DNA of 64,000 nt from Lachnospiraceae bacterium (GCA_015057365.1 SVEN01000003.1:62001-126000); one strand, 5' to 3'. Positions 43,351 to 51,112 are shown, counted from the first letter of the stretch. Notes: generated by a model from the sequence alone, not told the origin. Translations and numbers: made by a program.

Positions 43351-45087
43351 CTATTCCACATCGCCCATTTGCTGTTCCGCAATTTCGCGATATACATCAC
43401 ACTGTTCCATCAGTTCTCCGTGGGTGCCGTAGCCGATACATTCTCCCTCGTCAAGCACGAGAATATGCGTCATCTGCATGACAGAAGAAGCTCTCTGGGC
43501 CACCAGAATCGTTGTGGTATCCCCGTAGCTTTCCCGGATATTCTTTCGAATCTGCGCGTCGGTACGATAGTCAAGGGCCGAAGATGCATCATCAAGTAAC
43601 AGTACCTCCGGTGTTCCCGCCAATGCTCTTGCCACCAACAGACGCTGTCTCTGTCCGCCGGACAGATCGGCACCCTTGATGGCCGCCTTATGGTCATAGC
43701 CTTCCTCCTTACCGGCAATAAAACCCGCCGCCAAAGCATGCTCCGCCGCCTGGGAAACCCCGGCATCCGAAAGCTCCCTTCCGAAGGCAATATTCTCCCG
43801 TAACGTATCCGCAAATACCACATCATTCTGGAATACCACACCGAACCGTTCCCGCAATTCGGTTAACGGAATCTCACGGATATTCCTTCCGTCTATCAAA
43901 ATCTGACCTTCCGTTACATCGTAAAACCGCATCAGAAGGTTTAACAAAGTCGTCTTTCCGCTACCGGTGGCACCGATAATGCCGAGACTCTCCCCGTGAT
44001 AAATTTTAAAAGAAATGTCCTTGATACAATACTTCTCCGTATCTCCCGGAGTCGCATGATAACCGAAGGAAACATTCCGAAACTCAATGTGCGGAACATC
44101 CTTTCCCTGACGGGCAAACTCCTCCGCCTTTGTTACAAGCAGCTCCTCTGGGGACTCCAGTACCTCTTCGATACGTCCCGCGGAAGCGGTGGCCTTGGAT
44201 GCCACCATAAAGATACGGTTAATCATAATCACCGCATTTAAAATCATCGTAAAGTAGGAAAGAAAGGCTACAATCTTTCCCGGCTCGCTGGCGCCCGCAT
44301 TGACACGGTACGCTCCCACGATAACCACCAAGGTCAAACCGATGTTGAGCAACAGTCCCATAATCGGCCCGGATAACGCCATAAAACTTCCCGCATGGAG
44401 CTCTCTGCCCAGCATCTCATCATTGGCGCTTCGGAATCGCTTCTTTTCATATTCGGTTTTGGACAGTGCCTTAATGACACGGATACCGGAAATATTTTCT
44501 CTCATAATCCGTACCATGGAGTCCATAGAGGACTGCACCTTTTTATATAACGGAATACCCTTTCTTGAAATATAAAAAATCAAACCGCCGAGAATCGGCA
44601 ACAGAATGACCAGCACCAGGGTCAGCACCGGCTCCATGGTCAGGGTAATGATAATACCGCCGATTAAAATCATGGGAGCACGGACTCCGAGACGCTGCAT
44701 CATGCCCACCATGTGGTGAATGTTATAGGTATCGGAGGTCATACGGGATACCAGCGACGGAATATGTAAGGTATCCGTCTGGCTGCCCGACAGTCCCATA
44801 GTCTTTACAAACAAATCGTGACGAACCGCCCGTGTCACATCCCTTGCCACCAAAGACGCCTTCCGGTTCGCCCAAATATTACAATACCGGGCAGCTACCG
44901 CCAAAAACAGCATAAAGGCACCCCAATAAAGCACCGGCCGGATTTCTCCGAGCGGCACCACATTGTCCAATATGTAGGAAAGTACCCAAGGCAGTCCAAG
45001 ATCCGCAAAGGTACCCAAAATCTTAATCAAAAAGCCGTACAGCATACGCCACGCATACGGCTTACAGTATCTGACAATCAGCTTCAT
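43351..45087 (-). CDS. ABC exporter half-transporter, degenerate ATPase subunit
   Basis: A 578-residue partner exporter: six membrane helices, Walker A GATGSGKTT at 372-380, normal LSGGQ at 475-479, but Walker B reads LLLDD at 496-500, with aspartate in place of the catalytic glutamate. This matches known heterodimeric exporters (for example LmrCD, TM287/288), which have one hydrolysing and one non-hydrolysing site. Its normal signature would pair with the normal Walker B of the 41619 protein to form the active site. Substrate unknown. It follows the 211-residue-region membrane gene by about 50 bases. Confidence 0.93.
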   Translation of the reverse strand: MKLIVRYCKPYAWRMLYGFLIKILGTFADLGLPWVLSYILDNVVPLGEIRPVLYWGAFMLFLAVAARYCNIWANRKASLVARDVTRAVRHDLFVKTMGLSGSQTDTLHIPSLVSRMTSDTYNIHHMVGMMQRLGVRAPMILIGGIIITLTMEPVLTLVLVILLPILGGLIFYISRKGIPLYKKVQSSMDSMVRIMRENISGIRVIKALSKTEYEKKRFRSANDEMLGRELHAGSFMALSGPIMGLLLNIGLTLVVIVGAYRVNAGASEPGKIVAFLSYFTMILNAVIMINRIFMVASKATASAGRIEEVLESPEELLVTKAEEFARQGKDVPHIEFRNVSFGYHATPGDTEKYCIKDISFKIYHGESLGIIGATGSGKTTLLNLLMRFYDVTEGQILIDGRNIREIPLTELRERFGVVFQNDVVFADTLRENIAFGRELSDAGVSQAAEHALAAGFIAGKEEGYDHKAAIKGADLSGGQRQRLLVARALAGTPEVLLLDDASSALDYRTDAQIRKNIRESYGDTTTILVAQRASSVMQMTHILVLDEGECIGYGTHGELMEQCDVYREIAEQQMGDVE

Positions 45088-45137
45088 AAACGATTCTCCT
45101 GCACACTACCGAACCAACACATTTCCAATCTCTTTGT

Positions 45138-45689
45138 CTATCTGCGCACCCTTGCCCGTTCTCTTTCCTTCTGTTCCCTCGCATAGTTCCGGTTGCCGAG
45201 GGCATAGAGTAACCAGTATACAAAACGGAACACAAAATGAACCAGCGGTAAAATCACATACTTATAGCCGTCGGTTTCCGATAAAAACAAAACCGTATAC
45301 TCCTGTGTCACCGTTGTTTTACGCAAAAACAAATCCAGGGCATAGCTACCCTCCGCCGCCGGGAGATTGAGCAACACATACGGTACCATTAACACATACC
45401 AAAGCCCCAGTAACGCTGCCGAAAAAACAAAAGAAAACAACCACACCTTATAGGTAGCAAACTTCTGAAACTCATACTTTTTAGAACCGAGCCGGCCGGC
45501 CACGTAAAACAGCACCGGAATCAGCACCAGCTCCACAATCATAAACCAGGAAACGGTCCCATCGTTTCCTCCCTGTATACTCCTGCGTATCACGGAACAA
45601 ACACCCGCAATCACCGAAATCACCAAATAGCTCAGGACTGCCCAAAGCACGCTCTTCCCAAACTTACCTGTCTTTTCTTTCTTCTCCAT
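45138..45689 (-). CDS. Four-helix membrane protein of unknown function
   Basis: A 183-residue protein with four membrane segments (about 12-32, 46-63, 75-100 and 140-162), a basic N-terminus and a very basic C-terminus (ALGNRNYAREQKERERARVRR). GGAGG lies 7 bases before the chosen ATG at 45689; upstream in-frame codons run through a cluster of hairpins and are rejected. No family recognised. It precedes the ABC exporter pair and may be cotranscribed with it. Confidence 0.74.
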   Translation of the reverse strand: MEKKEKTGKFGKSVLWAVLSYLVISVIAGVCSVIRRSIQGGNDGTVSWFMIVELVLIPVLFYVAGRLGSKKYEFQKFATYKVWLFSFVFSAALLGLWYVLMVPYVLLNLPAAEGSYALDLFLRKTTVTQEYTVLFLSETDGYKYVILPLVHFVFRFVYWLLYALGNRNYAREQKERERARVRR

Positions 45690-45717
45690 CTCTATCCTCC
45701 GTAGTATCTGTAAACAT

Positions 45718-45867
45718 AGAGTTCCGCTTGCGGAACTCTCGCGCCGAGCGCGGTCGCTTGCGACATCTTCCAATCGCGCGAGTGCGCATCCCGCGGAGCG
45801 TTTCTTACGGTATAGGAAAGCTTTCTTTCCTATACCGTAAGAAAGGGATATCGGAACCCGATATCCC
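45718..45867. repeat. Cluster of four palindromes/hairpins upstream of the membrane gene
   Basis: From left to right: AGAGTTCCGC/GCGGAACTCT with a two-base loop (45718-45739); a GC-rich stretch with GTCGC/GCGAC (45753-45764); a perfect 19-base stem with a six-base loop (45801-45844, arms starting TTTCTTACGG and ending CCGTAAGAAA); and GGGATATCGG/CCGATATCCC with a three-base loop (45845-45867). The last one, followed on the minus strand by TTTCTT, may terminate the cold-shock gene. The 270 bases between 45690 and 45961 hold no gene that I can support. Confidence 0.7.
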
Positions 45868-45961
45868 CTTACTTCAATTCGTTCTTACAATATAACTTAT
45901 TCCGTATAAAAATCCCTAAAATTTATATATGAGAAAAAGGTACACGTAAAACTTTCTTGAA

Positions 45962-46162
45962 TTATAACTTGGTTACGTTCGTAGCCTGCGGTCCCTTAGC
46001 ACCCTCAACGATTTCGAACTCAACAGCCTGGCCCTCTTCTAAGGACTTGAAGCCTTCCATGTTTAAGCCGGTGTAGTGTACGAATACATCATTACCCTGC
46101 TCATCGCTGATGAAACCGAAACCCTTCTGGTTGTTGAACCACTTAACAGTACCTTTGTTCAT
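45962..46162 (-). CDS. Cold-shock protein
   Basis: A 66-residue CspA-family RNA chaperone: [18 protein letters not shown] with the RNP1 motif KGFGFI, then DVFVHYTGL (RNP2), and the ending [10 protein letters not shown]. The ATG at 46162 follows GGAGGG with 7 bases between. A perfect consensus promoter lies just upstream and the transcript begins with a stem-loop, as described separately. Confidence 0.96.
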   Translation of the reverse strand: MNKGTVKWFNNQKGFGFISDEQGNDVFVHYTGLNMEGFKSLEEGQAVEFEIVEGAKGPQATNVTKL

Positions 46163-46184
46163 AGATGTTCCCTCCAAAAAAATA

Positions 46185-46213
46185 AAATAGCGGTATGTGA
46201 TATACCGCTATTT
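46185..46213 (-). promoter_or_regulatory. Stem-loop at the 5' end of the cold-shock mRNA
   Basis: A 12-base stem AAATAGCGGTAT/ATACCGCTATTT with a 5-base loop, followed on the minus strand by TATTTTTTT that runs directly into the ribosome-binding site. Transcription from the adjacent promoter would begin within the upstream arm. It could also act as a terminator for read-through from the lipoprotein gene. Confidence 0.7.
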
Positions 46214-46242
46214 ATTATACGCTTCTTTTCCCTGTGTGTCAA
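46214..46242 (-). promoter_or_regulatory. Consensus sigma-A promoter for the cold-shock gene
   Basis: Minus strand: TTGACA (46242-46237), 17-base spacer, TATAAT (46219-46214). Both boxes are perfect, consistent with very high expression. Confidence 0.9.
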
Positions 46243-46274
46243 ATGATTTTTGTTTAGGGAAACAACAATTTTAC

Positions 46275-47126
46275 TTACGGAAGCACAAATTCTACGAGAT
46301 TTTCCCTATCCTCTCCGGAACCGGTTACGAGGCGATAGGTTCCTGCCGGTAACTCCTTATACTTCGAAAGAGAATATGTGATTTCCCCTTCCTCTCCCGG
46401 ACCTACTCCCGGCACATCTCCTCTATGATAAATCTCCCATTCATCTCTTGGAATATCATACCAGATGTCATCTAAATACACCTCTATCACAAAGGTATAT
46501 TTGTTTCCAAGGTACAAGGAATCCCCCTGATTTTTTACGAAAACCACCAGCTCATCATCCTCCATGATTGCATTGGTTATCAATTCCGGCATTGATTTTG
46601 CCGGTTCGGCCTCTGTCAGGAAGTCCTTTTTCCATCCGTCTTCATCCGTCACAAGCATACGAATTGTGCCTGTACTGGTAATACTGGAATACTTTCTCAC
46701 TTCTTCTTTATCAAAAAACTCCTTTTTATGTTCTTCCGTATTCCATTTATACTTATATGCGTTACCGTCCGGTTCAATCCAGTATCCATTACTCCAGTAT
46801 CCATAAACCAAATGATCTCTATAGTCCTCCGGATCGCCCTTCTGCCATACAACAAGGCTGTAAATCGGCAAGGTTACCAAATCACTTGTCCACTCCTCCG
46901 TCGGTTCTGCTTTTATCTGGTCCAGCTCTTGTAAAAGTTCCTCTGCTAATTCTTGATCTGACAAAGAATACACCGTCGAATTTTCCTTCTGATACTCATA
47001 TAACGTAACACGTTTTTCCTGTTCCGGAATAATGTCATTCAATAAAAGACCGTTGGATTCCTGTTTACAACCAACCATAATTAACAACATTACAATACCA
47101 AATAAACACAGAACCACCTTTTTCAT
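46275..47126 (-). CDS. Lipoprotein of unknown function
   Basis: A 283-residue lipoprotein: MKKVVLCLFG, a hydrophobic core and a lipobox ending at Cys20 (LLIMVGC). The mature part is acidic; a C-terminal beta-rich region after about 200 reads like an immunoglobulin-type fold (DELVVFVKNQGDSLYLGNKYTFVIEV in parts, then GEEGEITYSLSKYKELPAGTYRLVTG in parts). The ATG at 47126 follows GGGAG at proper spacing. It begins 13 bases after the protease gene stop and is probably cotranscribed. No family recognised. Confidence 0.78.
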   Translation of the reverse strand: MKKVVLCLFGIVMLLIMVGCKQESNGLLLNDIIPEQEKRVTLYEYQKENSTVYSLSDQELAEELLQELDQIKAEPTEEWTSDLVTLPIYSLVVWQKGDPEDYRDHLVYGYWSNGYWIEPDGNAYKYKWNTEEHKKEFFDKEEVRKYSSITSTGTIRMLVTDEDGWKKDFLTEAEPAKSMPELITNAIMEDDELVVFVKNQGDSLYLGNKYTFVIEVYLDDIWYDIPRDEWEIYHRGDVPGVGPGEEGEITYSLSKYKELPAGTYRLVTGSGEDRENLVEFVLP

Positions 47127-47139
47127 AACAATCACTCCC

Positions 47140-48087
47140 TTATTCATAGATATATGACCTATCAAGCATCCAATCATACAATTCACTTGTTATTCTACAT
47201 CCATAATTGACATGTGGCGCGTTCTCAAACGCAGCATATCCAGCAACATTAATTGCCATCGCTTCCCATTGATAACCACTGTAATTATAACGATAAACAG
47301 GTCCTCCGCTCTCTCCGTCTGTTGTATCAATCAAATGGTCAATTCTGTACAAATGGACGTCTACTACATCTCCGCCTGCACTATACATCGGGAAAAATCC
47401 CGTATCTTTGTTGGAGTACTCCCCCGGATAGCCTGCAACATGCCTACCATTTCCTATTAAATTCTGTGAATTTTGAGGTACGTACAATCCAAACCATGTT
47501 TGAGATATATTTGATGCAAATCTAATGATTGCATAATCATCATCGCAGTCTAATGTTTCCGAATCATCATACTCGTCACAAATAATCCACGAAAGAGCCT
47601 GCGCTGTAGGAGATGATTTGTATCCGTTACATGACTTATATACATTAATTTTATCGATTTCCCAATTTCCCTCAACTAATACGTGTGCAGCAGTCAGCAT
47701 TGTTTGACGTGAAACCATAAATCCTGTTCCATATCGCTTCTTTCCATTAGTATATACAACTTCTACCAATGCAATTGCACTATACGGATAAGTATTTGCA
47801 TCTTCTACACGTAATCTTGTATCTTGTCCGATCACAAACCTTGAAACACTATTCATGTTTCCGCTCGAAATACGATCTCGTTCTTCATTCTTACTAATAG
47901 TGTCACTTATCTCAATCAAAGATGTTTCACCCGTCATTGCCTCTGTATAACGCAGTTTTATTGCATTCGGATTCTCATTCCCTATACCATTAGCAGTATT
48001 CAATTCTTCTGATGCATCAACTCCATACATCGGAAAAAGAGCCGTACACAATAACGCAACCATTATAATAAGTGCCATTTTCTTCAT
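47140..48087 (-). CDS. Secreted V8-like serine protease
   Basis: A 315-residue exported trypsin-fold protease of the glutamyl endopeptidase (V8) group. A signal sequence (1-25) is followed by a propeptide; the mature enzyme probably starts near VIGQDTRLRV at 85-94, as in V8-type proteases. The catalytic triad is visible: His135 in LTAAHVLV, Asp184 in DDDYAIIRF and Ser260 in TDGESGGPVY. It should act outside the cell. A weak promoter may lie 60-90 bases upstream. It heads a small set of exported-protein genes. Confidence 0.92.
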   Translation of the reverse strand: MKKMALIIMVALLCTALFPMYGVDASEELNTANGIGNENPNAIKLRYTEAMTGETSLIEISDTISKNEERDRISSGNMNSVSRFVIGQDTRLRVEDANTYPYSAIALVEVVYTNGKKRYGTGFMVSRQTMLTAAHVLVEGNWEIDKINVYKSCNGYKSSPTAQALSWIICDEYDDSETLDCDDDYAIIRFASNISQTWFGLYVPQNSQNLIGNGRHVAGYPGEYSNKDTGFFPMYSAGGDVVDVHLYRIDHLIDTTDGESGGPVYRYNYSGYQWEAMAINVAGYAAFENAPHVNYGCRITSELYDWMLDRSYIYE

Positions 48088-48178
48088 CCCAATTCACCTT
48101 CCCTTATGTCAAAATTAGATGTTTACGAAACTGTTTTACAATTTGTCTATTCTGGTATCAAGCAACATTATCATCCGT

Positions 48179-48619
48179 TTAGTACACCACATCCTTATTT
48201 AATTCAAACAAGTAGTTAAGCAAAATCCTTTCATCAAACACTTCCTTCTCTGTCTCACCTTTTGGAATGCCTTCTCCGAATAAACGGACCTCCGTCTTCC
48301 CGTCTACCACATTGTACTCTACCTTTAGCGTCATCTCTTTATGATCATACGAGAGCAGTATATCAAGAACCCGGTTAGCTACTTTTTCATCCCACTCTTT
48401 CATGATTTCGTCGCCTTTTTCCTCTGCCTTTTTTGATGCCCCAAAGTTACTGTTTGCTCCATAGGTCAATCCCGGATGCACGATTCTATTGTCTGGGCTC
48501 TCCGAAATAAGAAGACGATATCTCAATGTGTTATATTTATAAATTTCTATTCCGCCGAAAATTGCTATAAACAGAAGACCGACAGCTAAAATGAAAAAAC
48601 ATGCTTTTTTCTTTTTCAT
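48179..48619 (-). CDS. Membrane-anchored small protein of unknown function
   Basis: A 146-residue protein with a positively charged start (MKKKKACFF) and one membrane helix at about 6-24, the rest extracytoplasmic and rich in Lys and Glu. No family recognised. It begins 14 bases after the 222-residue gene and 90 bases separate it from the protease gene. AGGAG lies before the chosen ATG. AT-rich composition differs from the surrounding core genes. Confidence 0.65.
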   Translation of the reverse strand: MKKKKACFFILAVGLLFIAIFGGIEIYKYNTLRYRLLISESPDNRIVHPGLTYGANSNFGASKKAEEKGDEIMKEWDEKVANRVLDILLSYDHKEMTLKVEYNVVDGKTEVRLFGEGIPKGETEKEVFDERILLNYLFELNKDVVY

Positions 48620-48633
48620 CCTTTTCTCCTCTT

Positions 48634-49302
48634 TTACACATCTGTACACCAGCAAGTTATTTTTGCACTAGATAAATCATCTGACTTTATATCGTAATAT
48701 ACATATGGATATATCTGTGCCGAAACAAGATTAAAAGGACTCCCTGTATCATTTGAACAGTTAATTTCATTTACCTCATAATCGTACCAAAAATCAGCAT
48801 CCGGGGAATAATAATAAAGTATATATGAGATTTTCCTTCCAAACTTTAAAAATTTCCTATCTTCTTCACTGGTTCTAATTCTTATTATCCCTTTTGTCGG
48901 ATGCACTTTCAGAATATCGGTGTCAGTGTAATTCTCCGATAAACTCATTGTTTCCTCGTAAGGTTGAACACCAAGGTCATGATAATTACTCGGTACATAA
49001 TTGTTAGTTTCCCTTGTCATCTCATTTTGCATTTTACTATTTAATTTTGCCAATAATGCTTCGTCTGTTACTTTGAGATGTTCAAGTGGCAAAGCTAAAT
49101 TGATCCGCTCCCCGTTGGATTCATAATACGGCTGCATTTTTTCATCTAACAGATATTGAATCTCTCTGTCTCCGTACTTAAATACATGATATTCTTTTTC
49201 CTTCTGGCAATCTTCTGCCGCATAAACCGAAGTTGCCGTAGACATAATTGAGAATAAGCAAACAAAACACAATGCAACTATTCTTTTTAACATATTCTTC
49301 AT
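48634..49302 (-). CDS. Secreted protein of unknown function
   Basis: A 222-residue exported protein with a signal sequence of about 28 residues (MLKRIVALCFVCLFSIM, then an Ala-rich cleavage site at VYAA). The mature part is rich in Tyr, Asp and Asn and ends with Cys-Trp-Cys. No domain recognised. AGGAGG precedes the ATG. It is the first gene of the exported-protein group, reading away from the palindrome-rich region at 49.3-49.8 kb. Confidence 0.68.
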   Translation of the reverse strand: MKNMLKRIVALCFVCLFSIMSTATSVYAAEDCQKEKEYHVFKYGDREIQYLLDEKMQPYYESNGERINLALPLEHLKVTDEALLAKLNSKMQNEMTRETNNYVPSNYHDLGVQPYEETMSLSENYTDTDILKVHPTKGIIRIRTSEEDRKFLKFGRKISYILYYYSPDADFWYDYEVNEINCSNDTGSPFNLVSAQIYPYVYYDIKSDDLSSAKITCWCTDV

Positions 49303-49407
49303 AACAAATCCTCCTCACGTATATTATCAATTCCAAATCAGCATTTTTTGATTTCACTCCAAGAATTCTTGTAAGCAAAATTTTGATGTCATTACCACAA
49401 TATATCC
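49303..49407. other. Palindrome-rich upstream region of the secreted-protein gene
   Basis: This stretch holds a perfect 12-base palindrome CAAGAATTCTTG at 49360-49371 and an AAATCA/TGATTT inverted repeat at about 49334-49353. No clear promoter box could be fixed. They are candidate regulator sites for the minus-strand exported-protein genes. Confidence 0.4.
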
Positions 49408-49429
49408 CAACTTGTCACATGGCAAGTTG
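49408..49429. promoter_or_regulatory. 22-base inverted repeat overlapping a plus-strand promoter
   Basis: CAACTTG-TCA-CA-TGG-CAAGTTG: the outer seven bases pair perfectly and two of the next four pairs match, with one G-T pair. It overlaps the -35 box of the promoter at 49427-49455 and could be an operator. Confidence 0.55.
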
Positions 49430-49455
49430 TCTTTTTCTCTCATACATGCTATACT
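49427..49455 (+). promoter_or_regulatory. Sigma-A type promoter of the candidate small RNA
   Basis: TTGTCT (49427-49432), 17-base spacer, TATACT (49450-49455). Transcription would start near 49462, with no credible coding start before the terminator at 49496-49547. Confidence 0.7.
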
Positions 49456-49461
49456 AAACAT

Positions 49462-49545
49462 TGTCATGCATTGAATGTCGCATGCATCAGAGACTGGCTT
49501 ACAATAAGCGTTGTGGGCGCTTTTTGTGAGCCTTTCTTTTCTTTT
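49462..49545 (+). ncRNA. Candidate small structured RNA, about 85 nucleotides
   Basis: Supported by a promoter immediately upstream and a strong terminator at its end. The first half contains ATGCAT repeated so that it can pair (49467-49472 with 49482-49487), forming a first hairpin; the second half is the terminator hairpin. No convincing open reading frame with a ribosome-binding site is present. Known small RNA families were not recognised. The ends are estimates from promoter spacing and the U-tract. Confidence 0.5.
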
Positions 49546-49547
49546 TC
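49496..49547 (+). terminator. Strong plus-strand terminator of the candidate small RNA
   Basis: Stem GGCTTACAA-T-AAGCG with CGCTT-T-TTGTGAGCC: 14 of 15 positions pair, including one G-T pair, with loop TTGTGGG. It is followed by TTTCTTTTCTTTTTC. The minus strand has no T-run after it, so it acts on plus-strand transcripts, yet no plus-strand gene lies upstream. Confidence 0.8.
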
Positions 49548-49701
49548 ACCCGTCTATATCATCTCCCTTCTGTTTATGTTTAACCGTATAAACAAACCAC
49601 CTCTCTTCACATCTATATTGATTTCAGCCAACTCTTGTTTATTCCTTTTAAATATATCACATTATATTTTATCTGTCAACAATATTATTCCGTGTATACT
49701 A

Positions 49702-49731
49702 TTGACACCAAATATATTTTTGCGCTATACT
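49702..49731 (+). promoter_or_regulatory. Promoter of the PadR operon
   Basis: TTGACA (49702-49707), 18-base spacer, TATACT (49726-49731), about 60 bases before the PadR start. Confidence 0.75.
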
Positions 49732-49745
49732 TTAAACAAGTTAAC

Positions 49746-49773
49746 TTAACCGGTTTAAAAAATGAATTCATTT
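49746..49773. promoter_or_regulatory. Two palindromes downstream of the PadR promoter, candidate operators
   Basis: TTAACCGGTTTA (49746-49757, one mismatch) and a perfect 14-base palindrome AAATGAATTCATTT (49760-49773) lie between the -10 box and the ribosome-binding site of the PadR gene. Their position suits autorepression. Confidence 0.5.
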
Positions 49774-49789
49774 ATCTCGAGGTATTAAA

Positions 49790-50152
49790 ATGGCAGTTTC
49801 AGACAACGTAAAACGAGGAACTATTGAGCTTTTGATTCTTACGCTACTGGATTCCGGTGACATGTACGGCTACGAGCTGGTTCAGGAAATCAAGGACCGG
49901 AGCAACGGCCTCTACACCATGCAGGAAAGTTCTCTCTACCCTTCCCTCTATCGTCTTTTGGATAAAGGGCTTATTTCCGACCGCCAGGAGAAGGTCGGGA
50001 AGCGTCGTACGCGGGTCTATTATCACTTGGAAGACACCGGAAGAACCTATCTGGCAGAGATTCGCAGGGAATATCTTTCTCTGTCCAGAGGAGTGCTTTC
50101 GATTTTAAATATCAATTCTTTGGAGGAAATGGTAGATGAAGAACACGAATGA
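49790..50152 (+). CDS. PadR-family transcriptional regulator
   Basis: A 120-residue PadR regulator: RGTIELLILTLLDSGDMYGYELVQEI in parts (IELLILTLLDSG, DMYGYELVQEI), then ESSLYPSLYRLLDKGLIS and VYYHLEDTGRTYLAEI, the complete winged-helix signature. It ends with a short dimer helix. GAGGT precedes the ATG. The next gene overlaps its stop by 17 bases, so it is translationally coupled. PadR proteins usually repress their own operon and respond to envelope stress or small molecules. Confidence 0.95.
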   Translation: MAVSDNVKRGTIELLILTLLDSGDMYGYELVQEIKDRSNGLYTMQESSLYPSLYRLLDKGLISDRQEKVGKRRTRVYYHLEDTGRTYLAEIRREYLSLSRGVLSILNINSLEEMVDEEHE

Positions 50153-50522
50153 TTCGATCATTAAGAATTACATAAAGAAGGTCACAAAGCTCATACCAAG
50201 CACCTATCGTTCCCGTTTGCAGACAGAATTACACAGCAGCATCACGGAATGTTTTTACGATGCCCCGGAGTTGACTGTTTCCATGCTTTACGAGCGTTAC
50301 GGTACCCCGGAAGAGTTTGCAACGGAATATTTATCCGGTATGGACAGAGAAGAGCTTCAAACCACTCTGGCTCAATCAAAAAACAAAAAACGTATATTAA
50401 CCATTGCGCTAATCGCCCTTCTCCTTCTATTGATTCCGATTAGTATTTGGATTTATTCCGAAGGAGAACGGCATAGGGGATATCATTCTTCTATTCAAGT
50501 TGAATATTACAATTCACAGTAA
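50136..50522 (+). CDS. Membrane protein of the DUF6120/HAAS-like type
   Basis: A 128-residue protein: a helical N-terminal domain with LYERYGTPEEFATEYLSGM near residues 48-66, typical of HAAS/DUF1700-like modules that follow PadR genes, then one membrane helix at about 87-108 and a short outer tail. I relate it to the DUF6120 family of Lachnospiraceae from memory. It probably senses or transmits a membrane signal to the PadR regulator. The start is inside padR, with GGAGGAAATGGTAG as ribosome-binding region. Confidence 0.8.
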   Translation: MKNTNDSIIKNYIKKVTKLIPSTYRSRLQTELHSSITECFYDAPELTVSMLYERYGTPEEFATEYLSGMDREELQTTLAQSKNKKRILTIALIALLLLLIPISIWIYSEGERHRGYHSSIQVEYYNSQ

Positions 50523-50545
50523 TATGATTTATTCAAGGAGGTCAT

Positions 50546-51046
50546 ATGAAAAAACACTATTTATCCATTGTTTGTAGTTTACTTACCCTTTTTACCTTTA
50601 CAGTAAGCGCTCCTGTTCAGGCAGAAGCAGCCTTACAAGTTCCCGATTCTCAAGTAGTTTCGGAGCATATTGAAACCTTAGATGACGGTTCTTATTTTCT
50701 CATTACTATTACAGAAGATATATCTTCATGTGATACTCGCTCCACACAGACCAAATCCGGTTCAAAATGCATGACATATTATGACGCAGATAACAATGCT
50801 CTATGGGATTTTACCGTATACGGAACCTTCCAGTTCATCCCAGGTTCCAGTGCCGGCTGTGTCTCCAGCTCCTACTCAATCAATATCTACGATAGCAGTT
50901 GGGAAAACTCTTACGCAAGCGCCTCTAAAAGCGGTAATCAGGCAATCGGAGATGCCACCTTCAAGAAAAAGGTACTTAATATCACAACAAATATTGAGGA
51001 TGTCCATCTTGTTTTAACCTGTAGTGCCTACGGCACCCTTTCCTAA
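50546..51046 (+). CDS. Secreted protein of the DUF6147-like type
   Basis: A 166-residue exported protein: signal sequence with cleavage near AEAA (about residue 29), then a beta-rich mature part with ALWDFTVYGTFQF near 92-104 and SASKSGNQAIGDATFKKK near 130-147. The W-x-V-x-G-T-F and SGNxA pattern matches the DUF6147 family as I recall it. AAGGAGG precedes the ATG. It is the last gene of the PadR operon and a terminator follows. Function unknown. Confidence 0.8.
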   Translation: MKKHYLSIVCSLLTLFTFTVSAPVQAEAALQVPDSQVVSEHIETLDDGSYFLITITEDISSCDTRSTQTKSGSKCMTYYDADNNALWDFTVYGTFQFIPGSSAGCVSSSYSINIYDSSWENSYASASKSGNQAIGDATFKKKVLNITTNIEDVHLVLTCSAYGTLS

Positions 51047-51080
51047 CCGGCCTTTTCTCAACATAATAGTCTCCTTCAAA

Positions 51081-51112
51081 AAGCCCCACAGCTATCAATA
51101 GCTGTGGGGCTT
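51081..51112. terminator. Bidirectional terminator between the PadR operon and the exporter genes
   Basis: A perfect 14-base stem AAGCCCCACAGCTA/TAGCTGTGGGGCTT with a TCAA loop. Five T follow on the minus strand; on the plus strand a T-rich stretch follows after a short gap. Confidence 0.92.

Noticed and set aside
49471-49749. Open frame of 92 codons in the intergenic region before padR
   Set aside because: It starts with TTG, has no ribosome-binding site, crosses a strong terminator and the padR promoter, and the product has no recognisable features beyond chance hydrophobic stretches.
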